This document shows, piece after piece, positions 16,716-30,000 of a stretch of 64,000 bases of DNA. A model generated the notes under the pieces. It was given only the letters and a program-made list of their open reading frames with translations. It did no database searches and was not told the DNA's origin. The position numbers and the translations under genes are program-made. Origin of the DNA: Amia ocellicauda (lineage: Eukaryota > Chordata > Actinopteri > Amiiformes > Amiidae); the NCBI RefSeq assembly GCF_036373705.1, contig NC_089864.1, forward strand, positions 5,974,001-6,038,000, in the 5' to 3' direction. Every line of letters begins with the position of its first letter. The stretch's first letter is position 1.

Positions 16716-17934
16716 CCTAAAGGATTATTAGGAACACCTGTTCAATTTCTCATTAATGCAATTATCTAACCAACCAATCACATAGCAGTTGCTTCAATGC
16801 ATTTAGGGGTGTGGTCCTGGTCAAGACAATCTCCTGAACTCCAAACTGAATGTCTGAATGGGAAAGAAAGGTGATTTAAGCAATTTTGAGCGTGGCATGG
16901 TTGTTGGTGCCAGACGGCCCGGTCTGAGTATTTCACAATCTGCTCAGTTACTGGGATTTTCACGCACAACCATTTCTAGGGTTTACAAAGAATGGTGTGA
17001 AAAGGGAAAAACATCCAGTATGCGGCAGTCCTGTGGGCGAAAATGCCTTGTTGATGCTAGAGGTCAGAGGAGAATGGGCCGACTGATTCAAGCCGATAGA
17101 AGAGCAACTTTGACTGAAATAACCACTCGTTACAACCGAGGTATGCAGCAAAGCATTTGTGAAGCCACAACACGTACAACCTTGAGGCGGATGGGCCACA
17201 ACAGCAGAAGACCCCACCGGGTACCACTCATCTCCACTACAAATAGGAAAAAGAGGCTACAATTTGCACAAGCTCACCAAAATTGCACAGTTGAAGACTG
17301 GAAAAATGTTGCCTGGTCTGATGAGTCTCGATTTCTGTTGAGACATTCAGATGGTAGAGTCAGAATTTGGTGTAAACAGAATGAGAACATGGATCCATCA
17401 TGCCTTGTTACCACTGTGCAGGCTGGTGGTGGTGGTGTAATGGTGTGGGGGATGTTTTCTTGGCACACTTTAGGCCCCTTAGTGCCAATTGGGCATCGTT
17501 TAAATGCCACGGCCTACCTGAGCATTGTTTCTGACCATGTCCATCCCTTTATGACCACCATGTACCCATCCTCTGATGGCTACTTCCAGCAGGATAATGC
17601 ACCATGTCACAAAGGTCCAATCATTTCAAATTGGTTTCTTGAACATGACAATGAGTTCACTGTACTAAACTGGCCCCCACAGTCACCAGATCTCAACCCA
17701 ATAGAGCATCTTTGGGATGTGGTGGAACGGGAGCTTCGTGCCCTGGATGTGCATCCCACAAATCTCCATCAACTGCAAGATGCTATCCTATCAATATGGG
17801 CCAACATTTCTAAAGAATGCTTTCAGCACCTTGTTGAATCAATGCCACGTAGAATTAAGGCAGTTCTGAAGGCGAAAGGGGGTCAAACACAGTATTAGTA
17901 TGGTGTTCCTAATAATCCTTTAGGTGAGTGTATA
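16716..17934 (+). mobile_element. Intact Tc1/mariner transposon, DD36E-type spacing
   Basis: Perfect 33-nt inverted ends lie at 16716-16748 and 17902-17934 (tatacactcacc...ggaacacc), including flanking TA that would be the target duplication. They bound a 1.2-kb element with one uninterrupted transposase frame. It sits in the gap between the dld poly(A) signal and the lamb1 3' end, so it disrupts neither gene. Perfect ends and an open frame indicate a recent insertion. Whether it is active cannot be told from one copy. Confidence 0.97.
16858..17898 (+). CDS. Tc1/mariner-family transposase (346 aa)
   Basis: Cut-and-paste DNA transposase. The N-terminal part (about residues 5-115) reads as two helix-turn-helix modules (SISQSAQLLGFSRTTISRVY and a second ending near TLRRMG) that would bind the inverted ends. 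The catalytic triad is Asp155 in WSDESRF, Asp246 in QQDNAPCH and Glu283 in DLNPIEHLW. The last two are separated by 36 residues, so the signature is DD36E rather than the usual DD34E of Tc1. A glycine-rich stretch (AGGGGVMVWG, about 189-198) typical of Tc1 transposases precedes the second Asp. Length is normal for the family and there are no stops or frameshifts. The start chosen is the first ATG, 109 nt inside the left terminal repeat. Confidence 0.96.
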   Translation: MGKKGDLSNFERGMVVGARRPGLSISQSAQLLGFSRTTISRVYKEWCEKGKTSSMRQSCGRKCLVDARGQRRMGRLIQADRRATLTEITTRYNRGMQQSICEATTRTTLRRMGHNSRRPHRVPLISTTNRKKRLQFAQAHQNCTVEDWKNVAWSDESRFLLRHSDGRVRIWCKQNENMDPSCLVTTVQAGGGGVMVWGMFSWHTLGPLVPIGHRLNATAYLSIVSDHVHPFMTTMYPSSDGYFQQDNAPCHKGPIISNWFLEHDNEFTVLNWPPQSPDLNPIEHLWDVVERELRALDVHPTNLHQLQDAILSIWANISKECFQHLVESMPRRIKAVLKAKGGQTQY

Positions 17935-19163
17935 TAGCCTGTCTGATCTCTCTTGTAGTCTGTGCTTAACAAGTTTTCAATTATATTAAGTAGTTATTTT
18001 AGCAGTATTACTGTTTTTCTGACTTTCTAAAATATAATCCCAACACAGCTGTTGAAAGACACAGTATTGCTCATGTATTGTGCATCCAAAAGAATATGGA
18101 GATGAATTGTATTTATACAAGAAGAAGTGGCAAAGGAAGTGCCTTGAGTGTTTGTGAATATGCTGAAGTAGTTTCTTCAGTGTGATCTTTTTTCTTGGAT
18201 GCACAGTAGGCGAGAATTCACTTTTAACAGTCTCTTCCAACTTCAGGGTTCACAGTAAAGTGTCATTTTGACCGGGGGAAATTCCTGACCAACAACTCAA
18301 AAGATGCCAAAGCGCCAAGCTCTCCTGCAACATTTCTATGAACATCTGTAACCTCTAACTGAACGGGTTTTTTTGTGTGCGTTATGTCTGTGCTCTACAA
18401 ACCCTACTACGGTTTCATCAGATAACCACAAACATGTCAGCTGTGAATACATTATCCCAAATCTAAAAATGACCTCCACCTTGGTTGGGGGTGTTACTCC
18501 ATTTTGAAACATTCACCCATTTTTCTTCTCAAACATCCTTGTACCCCGAGAGCTGAACCGTTTCAATCACTGTCTCATGTGTCCGCAACATGTATTTGGC
18601 CAATGCTCTTTTGACCAGTCTTCATAATTTGGTGCCCTCTGCAGACGTATTTCACATTTTCCTCTTTTCAATAGAGTTCCAGTCTGTATCTCTCCACACC
18701 ATAAACCACACCAATCTCAACAATGTATTTTTACTGTTTCCTGATTCAGCAGGGTTTGATGTAGAATAATAATAAAACCACAGCAAAGATCCGAGTGCTT
18801 GGCTTTGAGACTCAGTCTGACTTCTTTACGTTGGGTTTCCTCTTTGTAAATCTGCCCCTCGTGTTTCTTGCCTGTGCTGATTAGGGTATTCCATCATGTG
18901 AATATTGATATTTCTTCTCATTTCCCTCTCTGAATGCCCTTGATGATAAACTAGTCATGATCATATTGTGTCTACTTTGGAGACATAGTAACTCAATGCA
19001 TTCCTGTAAGTGATAAGTTTCAAAACTAAGGTAAAATATAACCCCTTTGATGTTTAGTTTTGAAACGGAACACATTTTTGCAGTCTAATTTACCAATGTA
19101 AATGCAATAAGAATGGAAAAAAGTACAAAACATTTACACCCACTGACCTCTTAATAGAGCAGC
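17935..19163. other. Region between transposon and lamb1 3' end
   Basis: AT-rich DNA without a recognised gene. It may include distal lamb1 3' UTR on the minus strand. I see no second copy of the transposon ends. Confidence 0.5.
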
Positions 19164-19169
19164 TTTAAT
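19164..19169 (-). promoter_or_regulatory. lamb1: Candidate lamb1 poly(A) signal (ATTAAA)
   Basis: On the minus strand an ATTAAA lies about 410 nt downstream of the lamb1 stop codon. I found no canonical AATAAA between it and the stop. Assignment is tentative. Confidence 0.35.
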
Positions 19170-19575
19170 AAGGTGTATGTATGATGTATAATATGTAAAC
19201 AATTCCCTTTTGCTAATGGAATGCATTGACATTCACACTGATAAGTTTACGATCAATATTAAACTGAAATCTTCGTTGGTATGTGATGTATTCATTAATG
19301 TGGTATTTTTTCATTATATTTGACTAAAGAATAGTTTGAACTGAGTATAACAGCATTAACGCATTCTCTGCTGCTCTTAACTTTTTTTATGTTGTTGAAA
19401 TGTGAGGGTAAATGGTTAAAGCTTTCATTTTGTTTAGCAATAAGCTTATTCATATAAAATGCCAAGTGTTTACAAATGAGGCTTCATCTGGTTGGAATTG
19501 GTTAAAAAAGCACTTTATGGGTACAGTTATAATATTTGTAAATACAGGCGTGTAACTGAGGCAGGATTGACTGTT

Positions 19576-22500
19576 TTACAAACAGGTGCTGTAGACTGTG
19601 ACCTTGTGACTGATCTCCTGCAGGAGGTCTCGCACCGCCTTCTCCAGGTCCACAAGCTGGTTTGCTTTGTCTTCTAATGTTTTTTGGTTTTCTTCGTAAG
19701 ATTTCTCTAAATCTGCAAGGGAGAGAAAAAAATAAAGCTCAAACCAAATTCGGTTTCTCCTGAGCAAACATGGACGACATCCAGTAGGTATATTACGAAC
19801 CAGGTCTCAGATAAGTTTCCCGATCATCTTTTTGAGTGATCGATCATATATTGGTAATCCAGGTCCTATCCTTTTGTGGTCAAGTGCTGTCCCCTCCACC
19901 CCAGCCAGGATGTCCTGGTATTTTACCTTTCAGAAGCTGCAGTTTGCTGCTGGCGTGAGACAGCAGGTCTTTGGCTTCTTTCTGCAGTATTTCTGCCCTC
20001 TCTCTGGCACCCGCCACTCCTGCAGACTTCATGACAATCAAGTCTTCTACCTGGCTGTATTTATTCTTCAGTTCATTGTCTAGTTCCTAAATAATGAACA
20101 GATGAGGTTTCAGTTAGAAGAAGTCCCCAACAGAGGGAGCACAAGCTCAATGAAAATGAGAACAAGATTAAGCAAGACCGTTAACTACATTTTTGTGATG
20201 GGGGTCAAACAAACCTTTTTGGCTTCTTCGGCTTCTTCTTTCACTTTATCGATGGTCTTCTCTATCTTCTCGGCAGTTGCCGTGTTGTCCAGCGCTTTTT
20301 GTTTGAGGTCCTCGATGTCCTTCTCCAGCTGGAATAACCGCTGGCTGGCGTTGTTAAGTCTGAGCTCGGAGTCCGCCGTCTCGGACTCCACCTACAGCCG
20401 AACGCAGAATTGTTAATTAACTGTTAAAGAGCATCCGGGTTAAATACTAATTGGAATCAATATAACTTGCATATTAACATTTGTAACGGGTAGTGGCTAA
20501 CAGGTCTATTAATTGTGAAGTACTAAAATAATCTGATAATGATTTTTTTTTTCATAGATGTTTATGTGGGAAATATTTTCTCAAACAATATTGAATATTT
20601 TACCAAAAAAAGAAACTACACAATCTAACTGCATGCAAACGGAAAGGATTTTGTTTGTTCAAGTCTTACAGATACCGTATTTTATTTATGTTAATGATGT
20701 AACGGCTGCAGAGCTGAGTCTTGGCATTTCCATGAATACACATTTCATTTGATTTATGCGCTACAGCAACCCTGTCTGTAACACAATATTCAACAGCTTT
20801 TGAATGAGAATGCATCAAAGCTGTGTTTTTAAAATGGATTTTCTTTTCGATGCATGTTTTTCACCATGACATTACACACAGAAAAACTGGGTTTCATGAT
20901 AAAGAAATCGACCCCTTCTGAGTCAAACCCATTCTTTGTTTGCATCCTCTGCCCACTGCGCCTCCCACATTAGCACCTTGCAGTCCAGACAGCCCGACTC
21001 ACCGAGGTCAAGAGGTCACGTGTCCCTTGAATGTCAACATCGGCTTGTTTGATGGCTTTCTCAGCTGCGGTCTGGGCTCTCTCTGCCTCCTCCAGGGCTT
21101 CCTTCACCCGGTCTGCGGCATCCTTCACATCGGTGGCCTCCTTACTGCAACACAAGCAGCGCATTCAGCGTCATGTCTCAATATGGGCCAAAAATGGCTG
21201 GAATATCTGCCAGCTTTCAGTGACTCCCACAATAAGAGATAAATATGTCAGGGGGGCATTGTGCAGCAACAAACAAAGACCAGCTTTCTGCTTTTAATGC
21301 GCTTTTGAGGAGAGCACTTGACTTTAGGACTTCATGGTGTTTACTGACCTATTATTGAGATTTACATGTTTTAAAGAACTAATGCAAAATTGGCATTTCT
21401 TTTACATAGTCCTGTTTTCTCCCCTGAAGAACTGGACTAATTGACTAATTTTTAAGGCATAATTGTATCACCAATCTGTGTAAAGCTAATGCTACTAAAT
21501 AAATAATAATAATACCACCACCCAGTTGCTAACCTGGCCTTCCTGGCCTCGTCCAGCAGCGACTCGGCTCTCTGGATGTCTGCTGCGCTCTGGTCCAGGA
21601 TGACCTCGACATCGGACAGGCTGCCCACGCGCTCTCGGATCTCATTGGTCAAGTTCTGCAGCTGCTCGGGGGTGGTGGGCATCTGCATCTCCAGCACATC
21701 GTTCGCCACCGCCTCGATGCTCTCCAGATCGGCTCCATCCTCTGCAGGTTGAACAATGGCCCAACAGTTGTGAAACAAACACTAAAACAGCTTCATTCCG
21801 ACCTAAGACCCACCTGCTCGGTGTCACTTGTTCTTGTCACCCAGTACTGGATGCAATCTGTGTTTGTTTTGTTTCTTGTGAGAAGACGAAAAGCTTTTGA
21901 CATTTTGTTTTATAAAACTGAGTATGTGTTTGTAATGACAAGTGGGTTGTGTTTAGATTTAATAATTTGGCAAGATTTTTTTTTACAAGGGGAAATCAAA
22001 TGCCCCTGTCCTAAAGCACTCACGCATTAAAAACTCCCGAATTTGCTTGATGAGATTGCGCAGGTCATCGTTGCTTTGATCCACTTTCTCTTTGGTTTTG
22101 TTGGTTTTCAGGAGAACCTCCTGGGCGTTAAGCTTGGCCTCATCAGCTTTCACTTTAGCCTCCGACACCTGGCGATGAAACAGTTTATGTGACAAATTGC
22201 ACTGCTGTTTTTCTTCATAAGAAAAAGGGGACATGAATTCACAACTTCACAGCGCAATGGCAATTTGCGCATGTGGACGATAGCTCAAGAACACATAGAA
22301 ACATAAATTGAGTTCCTGGTGTTTTTAAAGAGCATGCATTTGCACACGATACAATCATCACAACCTTACAAACGAGGTAAGTTATAGAATTTCACCTTGA
22401 ATTAAAAAATACAGATCTATATCATGGACAAATATTCCAAAGTGGCAGAACGTGTCCTGATCTAGCTAGTTTAAAACTTAAGAGCGGCGTGTCGGGAATT

Positions 22501-24080
22501 CACTCTGGACCCACCATTTTGGATAGTTTGTCCACTTCTTCCAGAGCACTGAGGATTTCGCTGTCAAAGTCCTGCGTCTTCTGCCAGGCGTTGTGTGCCA
22601 GCGTGACCAGGCCGTCGCAGCCCTCGCCCCCACACCTCCTGCTCCCATCCTCGGCCAGGCAGCTCAGCCCCCCACACGGGGACTCGGCACAAGAGGAGCT
22701 GCCCGCTGTGCTCCCACATGTCTGAGAGAGAGGATATCCCATGAGTCAGAGGCGCAGTAACACACCATAGATGATGGATGGATTCCATAATTATATTTAT
22801 TTAACCCACAGGTTTATATTTTAATCCAGAAATGATGTTAAATTGCTATGGGAGAGAAAGAGCAACACAAAATAAAAAGATAGTCTACATGTATTTTGTT
22901 TTCATGTTCCTGAGGTGTTGCGTTAAGACTGTTGGTGGCAGATGATTAGAATAAACACTTACAATAGAAAATTACTGTGGATATAGCTCACCTTTTCACT
23001 GAGATTCGACAGGTCCAGGGTTTCCAGCTGCCCAGCGAGATCGTCCAGTTTCTTGGCGTATTCTTCTTGGTTCTCATCAAAGCTGGTTTTGGTTCCATTC
23101 ATCATGTCTTCCGCTTGCTGGCGAATGGCAGCCGATTGCTCCACGGTGTTGTTGGGGTCAGTAGTGGACACACTGACCCTGGTTTCGGCATCCATGGATT
23201 CCTGGAAGTATTTGCTGATGCTGTCTGAAGCCCCTTTAAATGTGGAAAATGAACCAATTAAAGCTTAAATGAATCAATTAAAGAGCAATTGGACAGCATA
23301 AATAATTGCAGCAACCAATACCAATTAGAATAATAAGAAACAATAGATTTTTACTAGTTTTAACTAGTTGTTAAGCGACAAAGTGAAATTGTTCTGCATT
23401 CCATTCCCTTTTGTTTTAGTCTAAAGCTGAAAGACCCTGTGTGTGATTTCTACTCCCTTCCTCGCAGGCAGCACCTACCCCGAATGTCTGAGTTCTTGAT
23501 GAATTCCACCTGTTCCAGCAGGCGCTTCACCGATCGCTCCAGGTTCTCAGCGTCTTCCTGTAGGGTGTCTATCTTCGAGGCTGTGTTGTTGTTTTCCGCT
23601 GTTATATTTACCAGCGCCTCCTCGGTGCTGTTCATTCTGTCTGTCATTTCCAAGATCAATTTTCTGTTTACAAAGGAAAAAAAAACAGAATATGAGGTTT
23701 ACTGTTTGGCAACTACAAGAGGTGCGTGATCGAACAAACAGTAATCTACACTGTGGTACGTACAGTACAGATAAGTGCGTAGATTTATATCATATTCACC
23801 CCTTTAGCAAGGTGATATTCAAGCAGAAAAGCCTTTTAAATTAGATGGGCTTCTGTAAACCAATTTATAAGAACTTACTTCGCCTCTTCCAGCATGTCTT
23901 GAATCTCACTGAGTGGCTGGGCTGCTGGGTTTTGCGTCAGGATGTCTCTGATGGCGTTGGCACTTTGATCCACCGCCTTGATGGTCTCCTGGTATGGCCC
24001 AATGATCCCGCTTGCTTTAATGGAGTTGGCCTTCTGCACTAGCCGGTGTGTCTTGTTGGTGAGGTCACCGATGACGGTGT
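19576..24080 (-). other. lamb1: lamb1 coiled coil with Cys-rich beta knob
   Basis: Exons 24-33 encode about 600 residues of heptad-rich sequence for the three-stranded coil. It is interrupted in exon 27 (22515-22721, about residues 1409-1477) by the laminin beta knob with CGGLSCL and [12 protein letters not shown]. Clear matches to human beta-1 include AHNAWQK, EELSKM-like [27 protein letters not shown] and [16 protein letters not shown]. Confidence 0.95.
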
Positions 24081-27000
24081 CCCACACCTCGAAGCACTCG
24101 TGGCACTGCGTGCAGTCGGGGAAGACGCCGAAGAAGCCGCGGGCACACTTGTCACACCGGGGACCCGACACCCCTTCCCGGCAGACGCAGTGTCCGGTGG
24201 CGGAGTTGCACTGGAACGTCTGGATACCGTCGGGCTCACAGTCACAGGCTGCAGTGAAGCAAAGAAAGGGAACAATGTGGAAAATGTGGAAGGCTGAAAT
24301 AATACATAGTGCCTCCCGTTTAGGGTTGGTTAGCTTTCCTAAGAGTGAAGAAGAGCTTTTATAGTCTTCTAATTTCCTTATTTTCATGGTAGTCAGATCA
24401 CAGGAATATTTTAGGTCATTAACAGTGTTTGTCTGTTAAACATCAAGGTGTACTAATACCATTTGTATTGTTACATTAAAAAACGATAAATATTTACATT
24501 CTATATCACATTAACATCAAGACTAAGCTGAACTATATATCTTAGCTTAAAATTATACAGGTATACAGAAATGAAATTGGACTGATGAAGAAGGCAATCC
24601 ATAAAAAATGCGTCAGTCTAGAACTGTTCTAGATACTGATTGGTAAGGAACTGGTTAGAGACAAAGAGACTAAGATACAATATGATGTGAATAATAGGAA
24701 CCAGATAGACTGACGTATAAATACACTGAAGACTTGTTTGTGTAAATGTTTCTTTAATTTATTGCAGCGTCTTGTAGTATGACTGGTCATTTAATAATAT
24801 GATGTCATCGTTGTAAATTGTTGTACAGTTGTAAATATTCAATACCTGGGTAGAATAGTATGTGTGCCACAGCTTTAAAGACAGAAACTGTTGCTTAGAA
24901 AGACCTGTGGACCCAATCGTAATTTCTGAAGCTACAATTTGGTTCAAATATAGTTCGAGAAGTAATAAATATATATATTTTTATTAGCAGCCAATGCCCG
25001 AGAACTCTTTCAAAGTACTCTGTTTAAATCATAGCGAGGAAACCTTTAGTGGTTCAAAGCAGCTGCCTTTCTGTCTAGTCACAAGAATATAAATCACACA
25101 ATTCAATTTCTTATTCATTTAGTTTGGAGCCATTTGTACAAGTCAGACAGACATGTTCGATCTGCACCGATTGTCCTTCACAATGGCCGTATTCCTTTCT
25201 TAAACACAAGGACTTAAAGATCGCTGCTGTGTATATGTACTTGCCCAGGATTGTGGCAGTGGGGCTTCATTGGAGCATGACTGACAAGACTATCTCTGAA
25301 GTAACCAAAAAGGCTCCAAAACGCAACAAAGGCCCACTTAAAAACCCTGACCCCGGGGTAAAAAGTTACGCTTCTGAATGGGTGGGCGGAGCCTGAACAA
25401 GAGGAAATGACCAACTTCAAAGCTTGTGCTGAAACGCTGTGTGTGTCTGCGCTCGCATTCTTGGGGGGTTCAGACAGAAGAACAAAGTGTTGCTCCCATC
25501 ATTGTTCTGGGTCTTTATAAACAAACCCAGTGGGCTGTCACATTCCTGCTATTTTACACACAGCAATATGAAGCCACACTAATTACCAAGTGACTACAGG
25601 ATACCAGTTTCAACAGGCAAACGCTATCAAACACGAGTAGGGGTTAGGGTTAGGGCTCTCTGCTTTGAACAATTAATTACAAAATTACCCAGCAGGAGTG
25701 ACTGGGATTAAAAAAAAGTTTTTGTATTTCAATAATTATAAGAGACAACAGAATAAGAGAAGGATTAGTCCAAAACACAAAAGAGTTTAAGTTTTGTGTT
25801 TACTAATCAAAAAACAAGACAGAATTTGTACTTTTGGTTTAATGAACCACATAGATTAGAAGAAAATAAAACAAAAAATAACAAGAATTCATTCAGATTA
25901 TCTTGAGATGTTATGTAAAAAGTACAGTTGAGCCTTTCCTGTCAGAAAACAAAACTAAAGCTACATGTATTCTGCAGCTAATATCAGTCATATTTTGTCA
26001 TGAAATCTAAAAATGTCAGTGATCATAGGCATTTATTTAACAAAGCCATCCTGGGTTTTTACTTTACAACAAGTCCTTTTTCCGAGAATGGCTGCATGTT
26101 TCTTGTGAAACACCCCCACACTGAACACGCCTTAATCACTACGAGTGCTGGCAGGGCCGAGGCATCGCATAGCTGAGCCGCGACTGTTCAGGCCTGCTGC
26201 TCAGTCTCACTGTAGCTGTATTGAAGCGAGCCGTCGTCCCCCACTCCCCATAAATGGCTTCATTTACATTTGACTCCCTTACTTGACGGACTCCCTCTTC
26301 CCATGAATGCAGGATTAAAGCCACAGCTCTGTTTACACTGGTGCAGGCATGTAAACAGCATGCTTACTTTTGCCAGGTGTCAAGATGTATATATTAATGG
26401 CTGGCCATTTGCTAGACCCTCTTCCCAACAGCTGGTGTCTTAATTTCCCAAAGTAAATACCTTTGGCGATTCCCCTGAAATACAATGTATTAATCTGCAC
26501 TATCAGGACCAGGTTTGAAATGTGCAGACGTGTGAATATTCACAATACTGGTCTACTAATTAAGGTACAAGCACAGAGAGAGAACCGAATATCAGACGTG
26601 GGAGACATATAAGAAATATACTCGGGATCTGGGAAGAGACGCATCTGTGACACTGGACAGACGCTAGAGAGATTTTTCTCTTGTCCATATCAGAGAACTG
26701 CATCCTCTGTGTATTTCAGCCGAGACATCATGTAAAGCAGCAACATGGAATCCAACAACACATGTGTATGTGTCTGTCCAGTAGATATTTAGCTCAGGAA
26801 TAGTTAAATAGTGAGCAAACATGTCATGGCATTTTCATAGATTTCAGAAAAATGGAGACCTGAGTATCCATTTTGAAATTACTCTTAGGGAACTCATTAA
26901 ACCCTTAACCCCACGGAACAGCCAGTCACTTTTACTGAGATAAAAATATACAAAGCTCATTGTGGAATGATATCTCCCTTTAAATGAGAAGACATACAGT

Positions 27001-30000
27001 CAAAACCCTGCAAAGGAACACAGAGTAGGTGTTTGAAGGTTACAAACCAGAGACAAACATTCATCACATCTGGATTTGAGTGGGCAATCAATCCCAGGAA
27101 ATAAAGTGAGAGAATAAAGCATTTGATACACTTGGAAAGCCTTCATTTCCACGTTCACTTTTCCCATTACTGTGCGAGTTGCTTGGTTACTCTGTGTTCT
27201 TGGTTGTTTGCCACACTTTGCAGGGCCGCATCTGTTATGGCTTAAAGCACGGGGGAATATAACTTCAACAAAAGGATCGGAAGATTTTCATCTGTCTGAC
27301 AATTCCTAAAATGTCCCGGGCCCCATCTGTTTTTCATTCCAGGAACGGCTTTACATATCTAGCGAACATGAAGAAGATTTGATTTCACCAGATAGCAAGA
27401 GACCATATTTTCCTAATACCCCATCCCCCACCCATTTATGAAATAGAGCAATACAGGAAATATATTACTTAGACTTGGATATATTAACAGGACTTCAAAA
27501 AACTTTCTAGGTACTATGTTAGTGTGTACTGAAGCAATGCTTTACTGGTCGTCCTGAAGCTGTATATGTCATCCATAACTAGAGGGCAGGCCACTTAAAA
27601 TGGTAATGCAAACTCTTTAGAAAGTTCAAAGATCATGTAAACTAATTCCCCTCATTTTTAGCATTAGTTCTCCAATCTATTTAGTTTTCCACCCACAAAT
27701 GGAGGAAACTGCTGGTCTGTGTTGTAAACACCCTACGCAAACCACGGAGGCAGTTGTTACGTGAGCTTCTGCATGGTCTTAGTTTAAGCATAGAAATAAC
27801 ATGTCCCCCCCTTTCAAAAAGGGTCTTTGGGGGGATGCAAAGATTCGTCACACTTCAAAAAGTGGGTACGTATACCCACCCAAGTAAATTACGCCTATGC
27901 TGACGTTAGACAACAAATTACATAAAATGGCAAGAAACTGGGAGTATACATCAAAATGTCAAGGAAAAACACCACAGGAAAATACCTCATATTTGTTAAA
28001 TACAAAAATGCCCAAATAGACATTTTCTGATGTTGTGATTGATACATTTGAGGCAGATTCATACTACATACATGTCTTTCAGATTTAAAATGCAAGGATT
28101 ACATCATTGAAAATTACCCAATATTGTAGCAGCTCTTTAAAGACTTAGTTTTTATCTAGTTTGGAATGTAAATGCCAAAGGAATCTGATACACCAGAGTC
28201 TTTCAGACATTTATAAAACACATTCCATTAATAGAAATAAATATAACTGGTAATCCACTATAAATAGTTTTAAACCCTTTTGCTTCACTTAGCATTCAGA
28301 ATACAAGTGTTTTGATTTCCTTTATTAATCATTAACCACTATATAATGCATGAAAGAACATATACCAGCTCACAATACTGTGCATGTTTGAATACCTCAC
28401 TATAACACACAAAAGGAAACCATATTTATAAAACTAAGCCTTCAATATAAACTACATTTTTTAGGCTTAAGCTGAGAGTTAATAAGCAAACGTATGGAAG
28501 TGAATGGAAAGGAATTCAATCCTAAAAGAAACACTGAGTTTCCTGCTCTTTCTAGCTTATCTAAATATCAGGGTCAACCTCTCTGGAAACAAAAGACCCA
28601 TCTCCCCCACTCCTAGGAAAGAGGAATCCTCTTAAAAATGTAGGGCTACTATCCCTGCTAAATTAACAATGAGAGAAAAAGAGGGAAACCGCTTTCTGTG
28701 AGCCTTTGTAAGAAAAAGAAATGCCATTGCTTCCACATATACGTATACCATTGATATACCTGCACACAGGTTTAGACAATATAATACAAATGTACATTCA
28801 GTTTTTAATGCATCAATCAGAATAAGGAAGTTTATGAATGATCACCACACTAGAAGACAGTTATTGCTTTTAAGGGGGTGCAGCCAGACTCATTTCAGAT
28901 TTAAGTTGGCCTGAAACTGAAAATCATGAAAGGTATTGACTATGTCAACCCAGAGGACCTCTTCCAGACCAGCAGTGATACAAGGATCCGGAAATAGAAA
29001 CAGAAATTGTGTTAAAAGCCAATCAGGACAGAAACGGGCACTTATTCTCCTATAGCTAAGGCGGTTCAAAAACAGACTGGATTTGATTCCTGGATCATTC
29101 ATTTGCTAAACTCACCCTCTCTAATGGCAGTTAAACAATTTATCTTATCTTGTTTTATAAAAACATTAGCAGGGAGATTTTATCACTATTTAAACAAAAT
29201 TGTTCTTTTTGCTATTCTCTGAAGATTAATCTTTAATGTATTACTGTACAGTACTGTAATAAAATATATTTGTAACACTTGTTGGGAAAATATATTAAAC
29301 TGATTACTGATTTCATTGTTGTCACTTTCAATGTACAAATGTAATCTCTTGAGTTAAATGTTACAGAATCTTTAACTGGTGGTTTTGTTAATTCAAACAA
29401 ATGCTGCAGACAGCCGGGGAAGTAAACACGTGAGTGAAATTCCCCTGTGTTCTGGAAATCCAATAAAAATGACTTACAGAGTCCAAATATGTTTAAATCT
29501 CAATGCAGTCTCTTTTTTTAAACATTTAATAAAAGTCTATTCAAAATACAGACCATCTACTGTACTTAGTATGGAACAAAGAGCTCCTTTTTTGCTGCTG
29601 AGGTCATTTTAAACATTGCCCACTGCTATATAATCGGGCAGCCTCGAAGCACAGCTTTAATGTCACATCATGCTAAATTGTGAGGTACAGACAGATTTGC
29701 ACAAGTTAGTCACAGACACAGCTAATATCTGAACATCTGGTCACAACCCACCATGTAAATCACAGAAAACCACCTGGTCTGCAACTCACAACCAAAAACC
29801 AGACAACCTGCATTTTTTACATTAACTTTACAAACAGATCCACGTTGCACAACTATGTGTATTCGTTCAGTAGATTCTTAAAATGATTAAAACTACATTG
29901 AGTGTTTATTAATTCCAATACATCAAACTGGAACTAATTACATTAAACTGCTGTTATGATTGCCTTCTCAATATTGAATTAAATATCCTAGTTCTGAAGA

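Noticed and set aside
25640..25655. TTAGGG repeats resembling telomere sequence
   Set aside because: Only two to three units inside an intron; far too short to claim an interstitial telomere.
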